This document shows, one piece after another, positions 40,824-50,880 of a DNA stretch of 64,000 nucleotides. Within the stretch, counting starts at the first letter, position 1. Every line of letters starts with the position of its first letter. A program made the position numbers and the translations under genes. This DNA comes from Paracoccus salsus (lineage in GTDB: Bacteria; Pseudomonadota; Alphaproteobacteria; Rhodobacterales; Rhodobacteraceae), in assembly GCF_021556615.1 (NCBI RefSeq), contig NZ_JAKGGD010000003.1, positions 186,001 to 250,000 on the forward strand. The letters are read 5' to 3'. The notes below the pieces were generated by a model. It saw only the letters and a program-made list of their open reading frames with translations, was not told the origin of the DNA and ran no database searches.

Positions 40824-41644
40824 GGCTCGACCCTCGCAAAGGCGGCCCGGGCCAGCACGAGCGCCAGCACCGGCCAGAGGAAAAGCGAAAGCGGCGCGGC
40901 CCAGCCCGGCAGGGCCTTCCCTGCCCCGGCCATGCCCGAAATCAGCGCCACCTCCTGCGATCCCGCGACGTTCCACAGGCGGAAGGCGTCGGCCGGGTTG
41001 GCGGCCAGAAGCCACGGGAAGATGTGTTTCGTAAAGTCGCCGCCCTGATCGAAGACCAGCGCGCCCAGCAGGCCCAGATCGTAAAGCACCACCAGCACCA
41101 GCCAGAGACCCACCGCCAGCCCTGCCGCCGCCGCCCCGCTGCCAGACAGGGCCGAGGCAGCATAGCCCAGCGCCAGGAAGGACGCCCCCAGAAGGATGGA
41201 CGTGGCGATGAGGCGGGCGAGCGCCCGAGCGCTCTCTGTCCCCGCCCCGCCAGCAAGCCAAGCCGCCAGACCCGCCGCGCCAAGCCCCAGCGTGATCGCG
41301 ATCGCCAGCACCGCCAGATGCGCCGTGAATTTGCCCAGCAGCATCTCGCCCCGGCTCAGCGGGTAGGTGAGCGTCAGGCCCAAAGTCCCGCGCTCGGCCT
41401 CGCCGGCCACCGCGTCAAAGGCAATCATCAACGCCAGGAAAGGCGCCAGATAGACCGCCAGGGTGGTCATCGAGGCCACCGCGACGGTCAGCAGATCCAC
41501 CCCCAGCGTTCCGGTGGGCGCCGACCCGGCAAAGGTGAGTGCCAGCGCGAAGAGCAGCATCAGCACCGTGGCCGAGGCCAGCCAGCGGTTGCGGGTCTGG
41601 ATGCGGAACTCGGCAATGGCGATGGCAAGCAGACGGGCGATCAT
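40820..41644 (-). CDS. nosY: NosY, ABC transporter permease for CuZ assembly
   Basis: A 274-residue ABC-2 type permease with six predicted helices and the typical start MIARLLAIAIAEFRIQTRNRW and FDAVAGEAERGTLGLTLTYPLSR. With NosF and NosD it forms the transporter needed to build the CuZ sulfide centre. It overlaps both neighbours by 4 bp. Confidence 0.92.
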   Translation of the reverse strand: MIARLLAIAIAEFRIQTRNRWLASATVLMLLFALALTFAGSAPTGTLGVDLLTVAVASMTTLAVYLAPFLALMIAFDAVAGEAERGTLGLTLTYPLSRGEMLLGKFTAHLAVLAIAITLGLGAAGLAAWLAGGAGTESARALARLIATSILLGASFLALGYAASALSGSGAAAAGLAVGLWLVLVVLYDLGLLGALVFDQGGDFTKHIFPWLLAANPADAFRLWNVAGSQEVALISGMAGAGKALPGWAAPLSLFLWPVLALVLARAAFARVEP

Positions 41645-42546
41645 GGACGCAGCTCCGCGCAATAGTGGCGGTAAAGATCTTCAAGGCTGGGCGGCACCAT
41701 CTCTATATCGCGCACCGCGTCGCCCAGGGCCGAGATGCGCGCGAGCTGCGCCATTTTCTGGTCGGTCGTGCAGTGCAATTCGACCGTGCGGCCATTTTTT
41801 CGATCGCCGCCAAGCTCTGCCTGCACGGCATCCGCAGTCCCGTCGCGCGCCGTGAGCCTGATGCGCGTGGGCAGGGCGGCGGCGCGCGCGAGATTGACGA
41901 GGCTGTCATCGGCCACCAGCCGACCCTTCGCCATGATAGCGATGCGGTCGGTGCGGGCCTCCAGCTCGGTCAGCGCGTGACTGGCGATGAGCAGAGCGGT
42001 GCCGTTTGCCGCCATCTCGTCGACCACGGCGTAAAGATCGTGGCGCGAGATCGGGTCGAGCCCGCTGGTCGGCTCGTCCAGCAGCGCCACACGGCGACGG
42101 CCCAGAAGCGCCTGCGCCAGACCCAGCCTTTGCCGCATCCCCTTGGAATACGTCCCGATGCGGCGGTCGGCGGCGTCGATCAGCCCTACACGCTCCAGCA
42201 GCGGCGCGACCGTCCTGGGGTGCTCGCCCGCCAGCCTTGCGAAGGTGGTCAGTTGCTCGCGTCCGGTGAGGGATTTGTGAAACGCCACCTGTTCGGGCAG
42301 ATACGCGGTGGCCGCGCGTGCCGCCGCACTTCCCGGCGCATGGCCGACCACACGGATGGTGCCCGCGCCGGGATGGGTGAGGCCAAGGATCAGCCTGATC
42401 AGCGTCGATTTCCCCGCGCCGTTATGGCCCAGAAGCGCCACCCGCTCGCCCGGGGCGAGGTGAATCGTGATGCCCTCGAGCACCGGCGTTCGGCCGTAGC
42501 TCTTGTCCAGCCCCGCGATGGTCAGCGCCGTGTCACGATCCGTCAT
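41641..42546 (-). CDS. nosF: NosF, ABC transporter ATPase for CuZ assembly
   Basis: A 301-residue ABC ATPase. Walker A is LLGHNGAGKSTLIR (about 34-47), the signature region is YSKGMRQRLGLAQAL and Walker B is VALLDEPTSGLDP. It powers NosY/NosD. It overlaps nosD by 14 bp at its start and nosY by 4 bp at its end. Confidence 0.94.
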   Translation of the reverse strand: MTDRDTALTIAGLDKSYGRTPVLEGITIHLAPGERVALLGHNGAGKSTLIRLILGLTHPGAGTIRVVGHAPGSAAARAATAYLPEQVAFHKSLTGREQLTTFARLAGEHPRTVAPLLERVGLIDAADRRIGTYSKGMRQRLGLAQALLGRRRVALLDEPTSGLDPISRHDLYAVVDEMAANGTALLIASHALTELEARTDRIAIMAKGRLVADDSLVNLARAAALPTRIRLTARDGTADAVQAELGGDRKNGRTVELHCTTDQKMAQLARISALGDAVRDIEMVPPSLEDLYRHYCAELRP

Positions 42547-43798
42547 GTCTCGCCTCCCAGTCGGGGATCGGGATCGCGATCGGCTGCATCAGCGGCGCGC
42601 GGTCCACCACGCCGCCCGGCAGCAGCGCCGGAAAGGCCGATTGCGCCCACTTCACCAGCTGCACGGCGGGCGCCCCCATCAGAAGCTTGGCCGCCGGCTG
42701 CGTCCACAGGATGTGGTCCATGCTGTCATTGGGGCGGTAGGCCGTATCGGCGATGCCGTCGCCATCCAGGTCATAGCCCGCGAAATCCGACCAGTAATTG
42801 CCGATGCCCTCCTCGCTCCAGTCGACCCAGGTCGTGCCCACGTATTTCACCTGCGTGCGGTTGCCGACAAAGGCGTTTCCGGTGATCGTGTTGCGCTCGG
42901 ATCCGGCGGTGAAATGCACGCCGATGTCGCAGCGCTCGAACCGATTGCCAGCGATCTCGTTCTTGTGGGCGTTGTAGATGAACAGGCACTTGGTGCCGCC
43001 ACCGCTCACCAGGTTGCCACGCATCTCGGAGTCGTTGGTATAGTTCAGCATCACCCCGTGCTTGGCGTCGTTCACCGAGACATTGTCGATGATCCTGACA
43101 CGCTTGGAATACATCACCGCGTAGCCCAGGTGATTGCCGATCGAAAGGTTGCCGCGCAGTTCCGAGCGGTTGGCATACATGTAATGCACCGCGAAGCGCA
43201 GGTCGCGGAAGCGGTTGCCCACAAACGCGTTGGAATGCGAGGTGTTGACGAAGATCCCGTCGCGGCCCCAGCGGATATCGTTGCCGGTCACACGCGCGCC
43301 GGGCGCGTTCCAGACATAGACTCCGTTGCCGCGGTCGTTCATGCGGTGATCCGTGCGGCCCTCGATGAGGTTGCCGCGCACGATGCTGTCATCGGCTCCG
43401 TGGATGTCCACGCCGTAGAGGTTTCCGAGGATGCGGTTATGCTCGATCACGGCGCGACGCGCCGTCTTGGTCAGCTGCACGCCCGAGTCGATGTCCTGGT
43501 GATCGCTGCCCGACCCCACGATGGTGAGGCCGCGCACGGTGATATCCTCGCCTGTCACGGTGATGACCGAACCCGCGCCGCCCGCATCGACCGTGGCCGT
43601 GCCGCGGCCATCAAGGGTAAGCGGCTTCGACAGCGTCACCGGCCCGTCATGCCGGCCCGGTGACAGGATCAGCACGTCGCCGGGGGACGCCCCGGCGACG
43701 GCCGTCTTGAGTGCTCCGCGCGCAGCCGGGACCGGCACGTCCTCCGCATGGGCGGCGGACGCGATCAGCCCGATCAGCATGAGCAGACGGAGCAGCAT
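42533..43798 (-). CDS. nosD: NosD, periplasmic beta-helix copper-delivery protein
   Basis: A 421-residue exported protein (signal peptide to about SAAHAED) built of right-handed parallel beta-helix repeats of the NosD/CASH type (NRILGNLYGVDIHGADDS, GNRFRDLRFAVHYMYANRS). It receives copper or sulfur components from NosFY and NosL and passes them to apo-NosZ. It starts 3 bp after nosZ. Confidence 0.94.
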   Translation of the reverse strand: MLLRLLMLIGLIASAAHAEDVPVPAARGALKTAVAGASPGDVLILSPGRHDGPVTLSKPLTLDGRGTATVDAGGAGSVITVTGEDITVRGLTIVGSGSDHQDIDSGVQLTKTARRAVIEHNRILGNLYGVDIHGADDSIVRGNLIEGRTDHRMNDRGNGVYVWNAPGARVTGNDIRWGRDGIFVNTSHSNAFVGNRFRDLRFAVHYMYANRSELRGNLSIGNHLGYAVMYSKRVRIIDNVSVNDAKHGVMLNYTNDSEMRGNLVSGGGTKCLFIYNAHKNEIAGNRFERCDIGVHFTAGSERNTITGNAFVGNRTQVKYVGTTWVDWSEEGIGNYWSDFAGYDLDGDGIADTAYRPNDSMDHILWTQPAAKLLMGAPAVQLVKWAQSAFPALLPGGVVDRAPLMQPIAIPIPDWEARHDGS

Positions 43799-43801
43799 CG
43801 G

Positions 43802-45712
43802 TCACGCGCCTCGCGGCTTGACCAGCATCCGCCCGCGCATCTCCATGTGAAGCGCATGGCAGAACCACTGGCAGTAATACCAGTAGACCCCGGGCTTGGC
43901 TGCGGTGAAGGTCACCGATGCGGTCTGCTGGGCCGACACTTCCATGGCGACACCGTGGTTGTTCAGCGTGAAGCCGTGGCTCAGGTCGTCGATGTCATCG
44001 AGGTTGGTGACGATCACGGTCACCTCGTCGCCCTCGCTCACCTCGAATTTCTCGAGCGAGAAGGTCGGCGCCTGGCTCGCCATGTAAACCCGCACCTTGT
44101 CGCCATCGCGAATGATCGTATCGGTCCATCCGTCGATATCGACGCCATCGGCCTCGGCCTGCGCGCGGGTCTCGGCCCACATCGGGTCATTGCGGTCCCA
44201 GATGCTGACCGGGTTCACGATGTCGCGCCTGACCAGGATCACGTCATGCGGCTCGGCAAAGGTCGGGCCGTCATGGACCACCTTCATGTCGTCGGTCGAG
44301 ATGTCGATGACCTGCTCGTTCTCGGGCTTGAGCGGACCGACATTCAGGAAACGGTCCTTCGAGAACTTGTTGAGCGAGACGAGCCAGCGGCCATCAGCCT
44401 CCTTGGTCTCTCCCATGGTGGTGTGGTTGTGACCGGGCTGATAATGCACATCGACCTTGGACACGATCGGGTCGACGTCGTCTCCGGCATAGGCGCGCAC
44501 CGCCTTGGCGATGTCCCATTTCACCATCTGGCTGTCGAGGAACAGCGTGGTATAGGCAAAACCCTTGCCGTCGAACGCGGTGTGCAGAGGCCCAAGGCCC
44601 AGTTCCGGCTCGGCCACGATGCACGAGCGCGGATCGGCGTCCTCTTCGAACAGCGCATCCAGCTTACGCACGTCGATCACCGAGCAGGTCGGCGACAGCT
44701 TGCCGTTGACCACCACATGCACCCCATCCGGCGCGGTATTGATGCCGTGGGGGCTGTTGGGGATGGGGATATAGCGGGTGTATTTCTTGTTCTGCCCCTT
44801 GCGCCCGTCGATCACCGGCACGCCGTTGAGGACCTGCACATCGCCCGAGGCAACGCCCGCCTCGATCTCCTTGATGTTGAAGACCACAACGTGATCCATC
44901 TCGTTCTCGGTCATCTCGGCAAGGTTCATGCCCATTTCCGAGTTGTAGGAGGTCGAGAACGCGTATTTGCCCTGATAGTCGCAGTCGGTGTTGTCGAGGT
45001 TGCCCGACACCACAACCTGCCAGGAGATTTCCATGGTGTCGCCGTCGAGCGCGGTGAAGAAGTTCACATACTTGTCGGGCTCGTCCAGCACCGTGCCGTC
45101 ATTGACCATCGGCACCTCGTCCTCGCCATTGGCAAAGACATAGCCCGTGCGCGGGAACTTCTGCGGGCGCAGGCCGTGGATGGCCTTGGCATTGGGGATC
45201 TCGACGATGCGATCGCATTTCATCACGTCGCAGCGCACCCGCGCGACGCGCGTGTTGGCCTTGTCGTTCATGAACAGATAGCGCCCGTCATAGGTGCCGT
45301 CGGTAAAGGACATGTGCGGGTGATGCAGGTCGCCGTTGTCATGCACGCGCTTGCCGTTGGCCGCGAGGAACGCCCTGGTCTCGGGCAACATGCCGTCATC
45401 GAAGATCTTGAGGCTCTCGTTGGTCTGGCCCCAGCCGGTGGCCGAGCAACGGTTGAACACCGGCACGCGCATCAATTCGCGCATGGACGGAAAGCCCAGG
45501 ATGCGCAATTCGCCGCTCTGGCCCGAGGACCAGAAGCCGTAATACTCGTCCAGTTCGCCGGGCACGGGCGACAATGCGCCTTCGGCGGCCCGCGCCGGGC
45601 CCGCGCCGACAAGCAGGCCCGCGCCGCCGGTGGTGGCCGCAAGCGCGCCGGTGGCGGTGGCCCCCAGCATGCCCCGCCGGCTCAGCTTCATCGCTGTTCT
45701 TTCCTCAGACAT
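43802..45712 (-). CDS. nosZ: Nitrous oxide reductase
   Basis: A 636-residue clade I enzyme with a twin-arginine signal ([14 protein letters not shown]), a seven-bladed propeller holding histidines for CuZ ([14 protein letters not shown] and HTAFDGKGF), and a C-terminal cupredoxin with the CuA motif [14 protein letters not shown]. It reduces N2O to N2. The ATG at 45712 overlaps the nosR stop (TGATG), with AAAGGAG inside the end of nosR as the ribosome binding site. A second ATG eight codons in is possible. Confidence 0.97.
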   Translation of the reverse strand: MSEERTAMKLSRRGMLGATATGALAATTGGAGLLVGAGPARAAEGALSPVPGELDEYYGFWSSGQSGELRILGFPSMRELMRVPVFNRCSATGWGQTNESLKIFDDGMLPETRAFLAANGKRVHDNGDLHHPHMSFTDGTYDGRYLFMNDKANTRVARVRCDVMKCDRIVEIPNAKAIHGLRPQKFPRTGYVFANGEDEVPMVNDGTVLDEPDKYVNFFTALDGDTMEISWQVVVSGNLDNTDCDYQGKYAFSTSYNSEMGMNLAEMTENEMDHVVVFNIKEIEAGVASGDVQVLNGVPVIDGRKGQNKKYTRYIPIPNSPHGINTAPDGVHVVVNGKLSPTCSVIDVRKLDALFEEDADPRSCIVAEPELGLGPLHTAFDGKGFAYTTLFLDSQMVKWDIAKAVRAYAGDDVDPIVSKVDVHYQPGHNHTTMGETKEADGRWLVSLNKFSKDRFLNVGPLKPENEQVIDISTDDMKVVHDGPTFAEPHDVILVRRDIVNPVSIWDRNDPMWAETRAQAEADGVDIDGWTDTIIRDGDKVRVYMASQAPTFSLEKFEVSEGDEVTVIVTNLDDIDDLSHGFTLNNHGVAMEVSAQQTASVTFTAAKPGVYWYYCQWFCHALHMEMRGRMLVKPRGA

Positions 45713-47919
45713 CAGTCAATCTCCTTTGCCGCTGTCCTGGGCTCGATCAGGCGCTCCAGCACGCCTGATTCGGCCTCTCGTGACGCGCGATCCTTCGCGC
45801 GCCGTTTCAGTTGCCGGATGATCACCGGACATTTCGCGTCAGACTGGTAGAGCACCTGGCAATGCAGGCAGTTGACGCATTCGTTGGGGTTGATCTCTCC
45901 CGTGGGGTGGATCGCCTGCACCGGGCATTCGTTGGCACAGGTCTGGCAAGGGCTGCCGCATTCGCGATACCGCTTGAGCCAGTCGAACATCCGGATCCGC
46001 GCAGGGATCGCCAGCGCCGCGCCAAGCGGGCACAGATAGCGGCAATAAAACCGCTCGACGAAGAGCCCGATCAGCAACAGCACGAGGGCGAAGACCACGA
46101 ACGGCCAGTCGCGCACGAACTTGAGGATGATCGCGGTCTTGAACGGCTCGACCTCGGCCAGTTTTTCGGCCATCGGGATCGAGGCAAGCGAGACGCCGAA
46201 CAGGCCCAGAAAGATCATGTATTTCACGGGCCAGAGCCGCTCGTGCAGGCCCCAGGGCAGCGTCCATTGCGGCACCTTGAGCCGCCTCGCGACCCGGTTG
46301 GTCAGTTCCTGCAGCGCGCCGAAGGGGCACAGCCAGCCGCAATAGGCCCCCCTGCCCCAGAAAATCAGCGCGGCAGCGACCGCGAACCACTGGATGAACA
46401 CCAGAGGATCCATCAGGAAGGCGTCCCAGGTGAACCCCGCGCGCAGCGATCCGGCAAGCGCCATCAGGTTGACCACAGAAAGCTGCGCATTTGCATACCA
46501 GCCGACGAACACCAGCGTGACGAGCAGGAACCCGGTGCGGAACCACAGGTAGGCGCGGGGATGCGCGGTGATCTGCATCTGAAAGAAGAACGCGCCCGTA
46601 AGTGCTGTCAGCATCACCGCCAGAACCGCGATTTCGGGCGTCTTGTCGCGCCAGATGCGTTGCCAGAGCGCAGTCTTGGCGGCGGCCTCCTCATCGGCGG
46701 CGTCGAGAAGTGGCGACGGCGCGAGCGGCACAAGATAGCTCTCGGGCAATCGGTAGCCCAGATCATAGGCGATGAAATCCTTGTCCACCGCCCCCACGGC
46801 GCGCTGAACCAGAAGTTGCAGACGCCACGGCTCGGCAGGGTCAAAGCCGCTGTCGGCGGGGATGCGGAAGATGTCGAGTTCGGTGAAACTCGGCGCGCCG
46901 GCCGCTGCGATCTCGCCCAGGCGGCGGTGGTCGCGGTCGAAAAACCGCACCGAGCGGTCGCCCTGGATCAGCTGGATCCGGTCGAAGATGCCGCCGCGCA
47001 CATAGCCCGAACCCTTGAAGGAATAGCGCCCGCGCCCGGCGACGACAATCGCGTGGTCGCCCTCCTCCAGCCAGGCTTGCAGATTGCTGTATTCCTTCGC
47101 GCCCAGCAGGCTGCGCCCGATCGTGGGCACGCTGACAATGGCCACGCGCATGTCGATGAAGGTTGCGTCATCGGGGCCCTTTTCCGGCCGCGCGATGGCG
47201 CGCTCGTCCCCGCTCGCCTCGAAGGCGCGATTGACCTGCCCGACATCCAGCGTCAGCCCGCGCAGCGATCCGTCGCCGGCCAGCGTCGACCAGTCCTTGA
47301 GCGTGCCTTCGCCCGGCAGCAGCGAGCGTTCCGGCCCCGCCTTCGCCACCTGCGACAGCCCCCCCAGCCCCAACGCGCGCGCCACCTTGATCCCGCCGCG
47401 CACGAGGCTGTCGTCGATCACCATCACCGTGACCGTCGCGCCAGAGATGATGTCGAGATCATGCGCCGTGCCCGATTGCGCCGCCTCGGCCTTGAGATCG
47501 AGCCCGGCATAGCCCTCGATCACGCGCCGCATCTTGGCCTCGGGGATGCCGATCAGAACGATCGGTTCGGAATGCTCGACCAGCACCGCGCCGGTCATCA
47601 CCGCATCCGCATCAATCGCCGCGACCACATGGATGGGCTTGCCGGAATATCCCGTGGTTCCGGCGAAGTCCGAGGTCAGGAAGGCCCAGGCGACTGTTTC
47701 CCCGTCCTTGAGCACCGGCGCCACCGGCACGTCATCCCGCATCGCCCCGAAGCCAGAGGCACCGGGAAGCAACTCTGCCGCGTCGAGACCGGGCAGGAAT
47801 CGTCCCAGTTCCGATACGTCGTCGGCCGCCGCCGCAAGTGGTGCCGCAAGACAAGCAAGCGTCAATGCCAAGCGCAATGCCGCGCGCCAAAACCTGCAGA
47901 GGTGAGAGGGCGTGATCAT
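45712..47919 (-). CDS. nosR: NosR, flavin/iron-sulfur membrane protein for N2O respiration
   Basis: A 735-residue protein: signal peptide, periplasmic FMN domain with flavinylation motif SGATVT (159-164), membrane helices, [13 protein letters not shown] and [14 protein letters not shown], then two 4Fe-4S clusters ([29 protein letters not shown]). It is needed for nosZ expression and for electron transfer to NosZ in vivo. An in-frame GTG at 47925 is an alternative start. An NNR box lies 36 bp upstream. It heads nosRZDFYLX. Confidence 0.95.
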   Translation of the reverse strand: MITPSHLCRFWRAALRLALTLACLAAPLAAAADDVSELGRFLPGLDAAELLPGASGFGAMRDDVPVAPVLKDGETVAWAFLTSDFAGTTGYSGKPIHVVAAIDADAVMTGAVLVEHSEPIVLIGIPEAKMRRVIEGYAGLDLKAEAAQSGTAHDLDIISGATVTVMVIDDSLVRGGIKVARALGLGGLSQVAKAGPERSLLPGEGTLKDWSTLAGDGSLRGLTLDVGQVNRAFEASGDERAIARPEKGPDDATFIDMRVAIVSVPTIGRSLLGAKEYSNLQAWLEEGDHAIVVAGRGRYSFKGSGYVRGGIFDRIQLIQGDRSVRFFDRDHRRLGEIAAAGAPSFTELDIFRIPADSGFDPAEPWRLQLLVQRAVGAVDKDFIAYDLGYRLPESYLVPLAPSPLLDAADEEAAAKTALWQRIWRDKTPEIAVLAVMLTALTGAFFFQMQITAHPRAYLWFRTGFLLVTLVFVGWYANAQLSVVNLMALAGSLRAGFTWDAFLMDPLVFIQWFAVAAALIFWGRGAYCGWLCPFGALQELTNRVARRLKVPQWTLPWGLHERLWPVKYMIFLGLFGVSLASIPMAEKLAEVEPFKTAIILKFVRDWPFVVFALVLLLIGLFVERFYCRYLCPLGAALAIPARIRMFDWLKRYRECGSPCQTCANECPVQAIHPTGEINPNECVNCLHCQVLYQSDAKCPVIIRQLKRRAKDRASREAESGVLERLIEPRTAAKEID

Positions 47920-47954
47920 GCGCACAGCATTAGCCCAGCCGACGCGCCGTCTCG

Positions 47955-47968
47955 TTGACGAAAGTCAA
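47955..47968. promoter_or_regulatory. NNR/FNR box upstream of nosR
   Basis: TTGACGAAAGTCAA, a perfect TTGAC-N4-GTCAA palindrome, 36 bp upstream of the nosR ATG. It matches the boxes before norC and between nirI and nirS. Confidence 0.87.
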
Positions 47969-48144
47969 GACTGCGCGATCATCCCGGTCCGCAAGCTCGG
48001 GGCGCCAGGCCCTTGACCTGCTCGCCGTCGCATCCGCGTTTGCGTGGCAGCCCGTTGCGGACCTGTCACGGTTTCAATTCGGTCCTCGGAGGGCGATGCT
48101 CGGCAGGAACGAGACCGGACCGGCCAGCGACGCACAGCGGCGCG

Positions 48145-48415
48145 TTCAAGCGGGATGCAGTTCGCATCGCGCTCATCAGCGGAGGGGCACGGCGTCAGGC
48201 TGCGTCGGATCACGGGGTCGGGCTTGCGACCCCAGGCACATGGCCGGGCGATTTCCGATCCGGCAAAAGTCCCGGAACGCAACGCCGGTCTGGGGCGCGG
48301 GGACGAACGGTTGCGCATGGAAGACCGCATGCTCAGGGAAAGGAGGGGGGTGCCAAAGACGGCAGCTCAGGTCTTCGCGGCTCAAAGCCCACAAGGTTTC
48401 AGATCATGGCCCGCT
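48145..48415 (+). pseudogene. Decayed IS3 family transposase OrfA
   Basis: In one frame, from 48145, the DNA reads FKRDAVRIALISGGARRQAASDHGVGL, the helix-turn-helix start of IS3-type OrfA (compare FKREAVRIAL...RRQVASDLGVG). In another frame, over about 48250-48415, it reads DERLRMEDRMLRERRGVPKTAAQVFAAQ, the leucine-zipper end of the same protein (compare ENRILREERDVLKKA). A frameshift plus many substitutions and a lost start make it non-functional. No OrfB (DDE) part is visible. It lies between nosR and the complex I subunit gene. Confidence 0.7.
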
Positions 48416-48471
48416 GCCTCATGAGCCTGAAACCCATTCTTCGCCAGATCGAGCCCGGCGGTGATGATCTG
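48400..48471 (-). pseudogene. Fragment of an IS110 family transposase N terminus
   Basis: On the minus strand, QIITAGLDLAKNGFQAHEAAG matches the opening of IS110/IS1111-group transposases (typically IGLDLAKNVFQVHG), whose first aspartate belongs to the RuvC-like DEDD active site. It is followed by a stop after about 26 codons and is preceded by an in-frame stop. It abuts the IS3 remnant on the opposite strand, so one element probably inserted into or beside the other before decay. Confidence 0.6.
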
Positions 48472-48688
48472 CGCATTGTCGCATCATCAACGCCCAACCG
48501 GGCCGCGTTGGCAGGGATCGGGTCGCCACGTCGATCCTTCACCCCCATCTGTGGAACCGGCCTTGCAAGATGCCTCACAGCCTCACCGCCGCCATCCCCT
48601 GCGACACGGGCTGGTCCTTGGGGCTTGATCCGACGCGATGCTTTGGCGATAAACCAGGCAATCGTCAGCCCGAGAGGTTTTTTGTCCC

Positions 48689-49000
48689 ATGCGTGTCCGC
48701 ATCTACCAACCTGCCCGCAACGTCATGCAATCCGGCACGGCACGCACGAAAGGCTGGGTTCTGGAATTCCCGCCAGCTGATGCGCGCGATATCGATCCGC
48801 TGATGGGCTGGACCAGCAGCGACGACACGCAAAGTCAGGTGCGCCTGCGTTTCGAGACGTGCAAGCAGGCCGAAGACTATGCGCGAGACCATGGGCTGGA
48901 CTATGTGGTGCAAACCCCGCACAAGCGGGCGGTGAACGTCCGGCCGCGCGGCTACGGCGAGAACTTCGCAACAGACCGCCGAGCCCCCTGGACCCACTGA
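48689..49000 (+). CDS. Complex I accessory subunit (NDUFS4-like, ETC complex I subunit)
   Basis: A 103-residue protein starting [20 protein letters not shown] with the conserved [34 protein letters not shown] and [15 protein letters not shown] ending. This is the bacterial homologue of mitochondrial NDUFS4 (18 kDa), found in alphaproteobacterial complex I. It stands alone, away from a nuo operon. The length is normal for bacteria. Confidence 0.93.
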   Translation: MRVRIYQPARNVMQSGTARTKGWVLEFPPADARDIDPLMGWTSSDDTQSQVRLRFETCKQAEDYARDHGLDYVVQTPHKRAVNVRPRGYGENFATDRRAPWTH

Positions 49001-49162
49001 TGCATGTTGCAGGCCGAGGGCAAGTCGGCAACGGTATCGGTCAAAGCGTTCCGGGCGCCCATTTCCGTCGGCTCCTGCACAGGGCAGTCGCAAGGGTGAC
49101 AAGCTTTCGGGCGCATCCGCTTCCTTGCTGACCACCGAAGAATCGTGGCGGATAGGGCTGGC

Positions 49163-50125
49163 TCAGCCCCTCAGGGCGCGTGACAGGCGGTCCCATTCCT
49201 CGCGGCTTCCCGGAATGCCCAGCCGCAACCAGCGGTCCGAACAGGGAAAGCGGCGGGTCCACAGATGCGACCGGGCCAGACGGTCCTGCTCTGCTCTGGC
49301 ATCATGCGTTCGGTAAAGGCGGAAAAGATGCGTGCCGCCGACCGGCCGCCACCCGGCGCGCAGGGCGAGATGGTCCAGCCGCAGACTGGCCTCGGAGTGA
49401 TACACCACTGCGTCGTCCGCCCACCCCCGATCAGCCATCGCGGCGGCGCCGATAAAAAGCGCGGGGCCGCTGGCGTCCCACGGCCCCGCGCTGTCCCAGA
49501 TGCGCGACAGCAGCGCGGGCCATGCGATGACGAAGCCCAGGCGCGGCGCGGCCAGCCCCCAGAACGTTCCGAAGCTGCGCAGAACCAAGGCATTTCGCGG
49601 TGCCCCCGCGGCCAGTGAGAGGTCGGGACGCGGATCGGCGAAGCTTTCATCCACGATCAGGTGGCCGACGCGGGCGGCAAGCCTTGCAAGCGACTCGGGC
49701 GTCCATTCGCGACCATCCGGATTGTTGGGGTTCACCACCACCGCCAGATCGGCGCCCGCCATCTCGGCCGGGTCGTGCGTCCGGGTCACGTGCCAGCCGG
49801 CAGCCTCAAGCCTGGCCGCGTGCTCGTTATCGCTGGGAGACAGCACGGCAGCGCGGCCGACAGGCAAAAGAAGCGCTATCTGCTGCATCGCCGCCGAAAC
49901 GCCGGCAACGGGCAGGACATGCGCGGGATCGCATCCGAACCAGCCTCCCGCGACCTGCGCCAGCCGGGCGCCAGCCACCGCGGTCGGCAGCGCCCGCCAG
50001 GCGTGATCGGGCAGTTGGGCGACCGGCCAGGGGCGCCGGTTGATGCCGGTTGACAGGTCGATCCAGTCCCCCGCCCCATAGCGTGCCACCGCCGCGTCGA
50101 TATCCCCGCCGTGATCGCGGCGCAT
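49163..50125 (-). CDS. cobC: CobC-like threonine-phosphate decarboxylase homologue lacking the PLP lysine
   Basis: A 320-residue fold-type I PLP protein of the CobC/CobD (L-threonine-O-3-phosphate decarboxylase) family, which makes aminopropanol phosphate for the cobalamin side chain. Visible features: NPNNPDG (132-138), VDESFAD, and a C-terminal arginine in LRLGIPGS. The position of the Schiff-base lysine in VLRSFGKFWGL-type motifs reads VLRSFGTFWGL here, with Thr187 encoded by ACG (49567-49565), one base from AAG. It stands alone with no adjacent cobalamin gene. Either it is inactive, has another role, or there is a sequence error. Confidence 0.85.
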   Translation of the reverse strand: MRRDHGGDIDAAVARYGAGDWIDLSTGINRRPWPVAQLPDHAWRALPTAVAGARLAQVAGGWFGCDPAHVLPVAGVSAAMQQIALLLPVGRAAVLSPSDNEHAARLEAAGWHVTRTHDPAEMAGADLAVVVNPNNPDGREWTPESLARLAARVGHLIVDESFADPRPDLSLAAGAPRNALVLRSFGTFWGLAAPRLGFVIAWPALLSRIWDSAGPWDASGPALFIGAAAMADRGWADDAVVYHSEASLRLDHLALRAGWRPVGGTHLFRLYRTHDARAEQDRLARSHLWTRRFPCSDRWLRLGIPGSREEWDRLSRALRG

Positions 50126-50332
50126 CTGGTGTTTCCCCGCCTCGCATCCTGCCGGATCTGGTAGGCCAGCGGCCTTTCGGGCGCAATGCGTTAACGAATT
50201 TTCGCTTTACAGCAATCGGATTCGCGCCCACGATATGTAGTAGGAACATTCGGGCACCCATGCCCTGTGTTGTGAGGCCACCAAGGGTTAGCGGCGTCAG
50301 AATCGCTCCCGCAGAGAGGCAGGAAGCAGGCT

Positions 50333-50836
50333 ATGGCACAGACGGATCATTTCATCCCCAACGACGAGATCCACCCCATCGACATCGTCGAGACGGTGGC
50401 GGCCCACCACCAGTGGGATTTCGACCGGTTGGCCGACGATCAGATCGCGATGGTGGTCGAGGGGCAATGGCGCAGCTACTCTCTGACGCTGGCCTGGTCT
50501 CCGCGCGAAGAGGTGCTGCGGCTGATCTGCACCTTCGACATGGACCCGCCCGCCGATCGGCTTCCCCTCATCTATGAAACGCTGAACCTGGCCAATGACC
50601 AGGTCTGGGATGGCGGCTTCACCTTCTGGTCGCAGCAGCGGCTGATGGTGTGGCGCTACGGGCTGGTGCTGGCGGGCGACGCGGTCGCCTCGGCCGAGCA
50701 GGTCGACCAGATGATCGGCAACGCCCTGATCGGCTGCGAACGCTTTTATCCCTCGTTCCAGCTGGTGGGCTGGGGCGATACCCAGCCGTCCGCAGCGCTG
50801 GACATCGCGCTGGGCGAGACCTACGGACGGGCATGA
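50333..50836 (+). CDS. YbjN domain-containing protein
   Basis: A 167-residue protein of the YbjN family, a fold related to type III secretion chaperones. Recognisable stretches are QIAMVVEGQWRSYSLTLAWSP, CTFDMDPPADRLPLIYETLNLAND and CERFYPSFQLVGWG. Function is not well defined; YbjN in Escherichia coli affects stress and motility phenotypes. It stands just upstream of proC on the same strand, an arrangement common in Rhodobacterales. Confidence 0.85.
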   Translation: MAQTDHFIPNDEIHPIDIVETVAAHHQWDFDRLADDQIAMVVEGQWRSYSLTLAWSPREEVLRLICTFDMDPPADRLPLIYETLNLANDQVWDGGFTFWSQQRLMVWRYGLVLAGDAVASAEQVDQMIGNALIGCERFYPSFQLVGWGDTQPSAALDIALGETYGRA

Positions 50837-50880
50837 GGGGGCGCCGCGCCCCCGCATGACTGACAGAGGGGGGGAAGCTG

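Noticed and set aside
43748..47958. Two plus-strand frames of 700 and 715 codons opposite nosZ and nosR
   Set aside because: They are exact antisense shadows of nosZ and nosR with histidine/arginine-rich composition; no supporting signal.
50126..50332. Cobalamin riboswitch upstream of cobC
   Set aside because: No B12-box-like core was visible between cobC and the YbjN gene, so no riboswitch is claimed.
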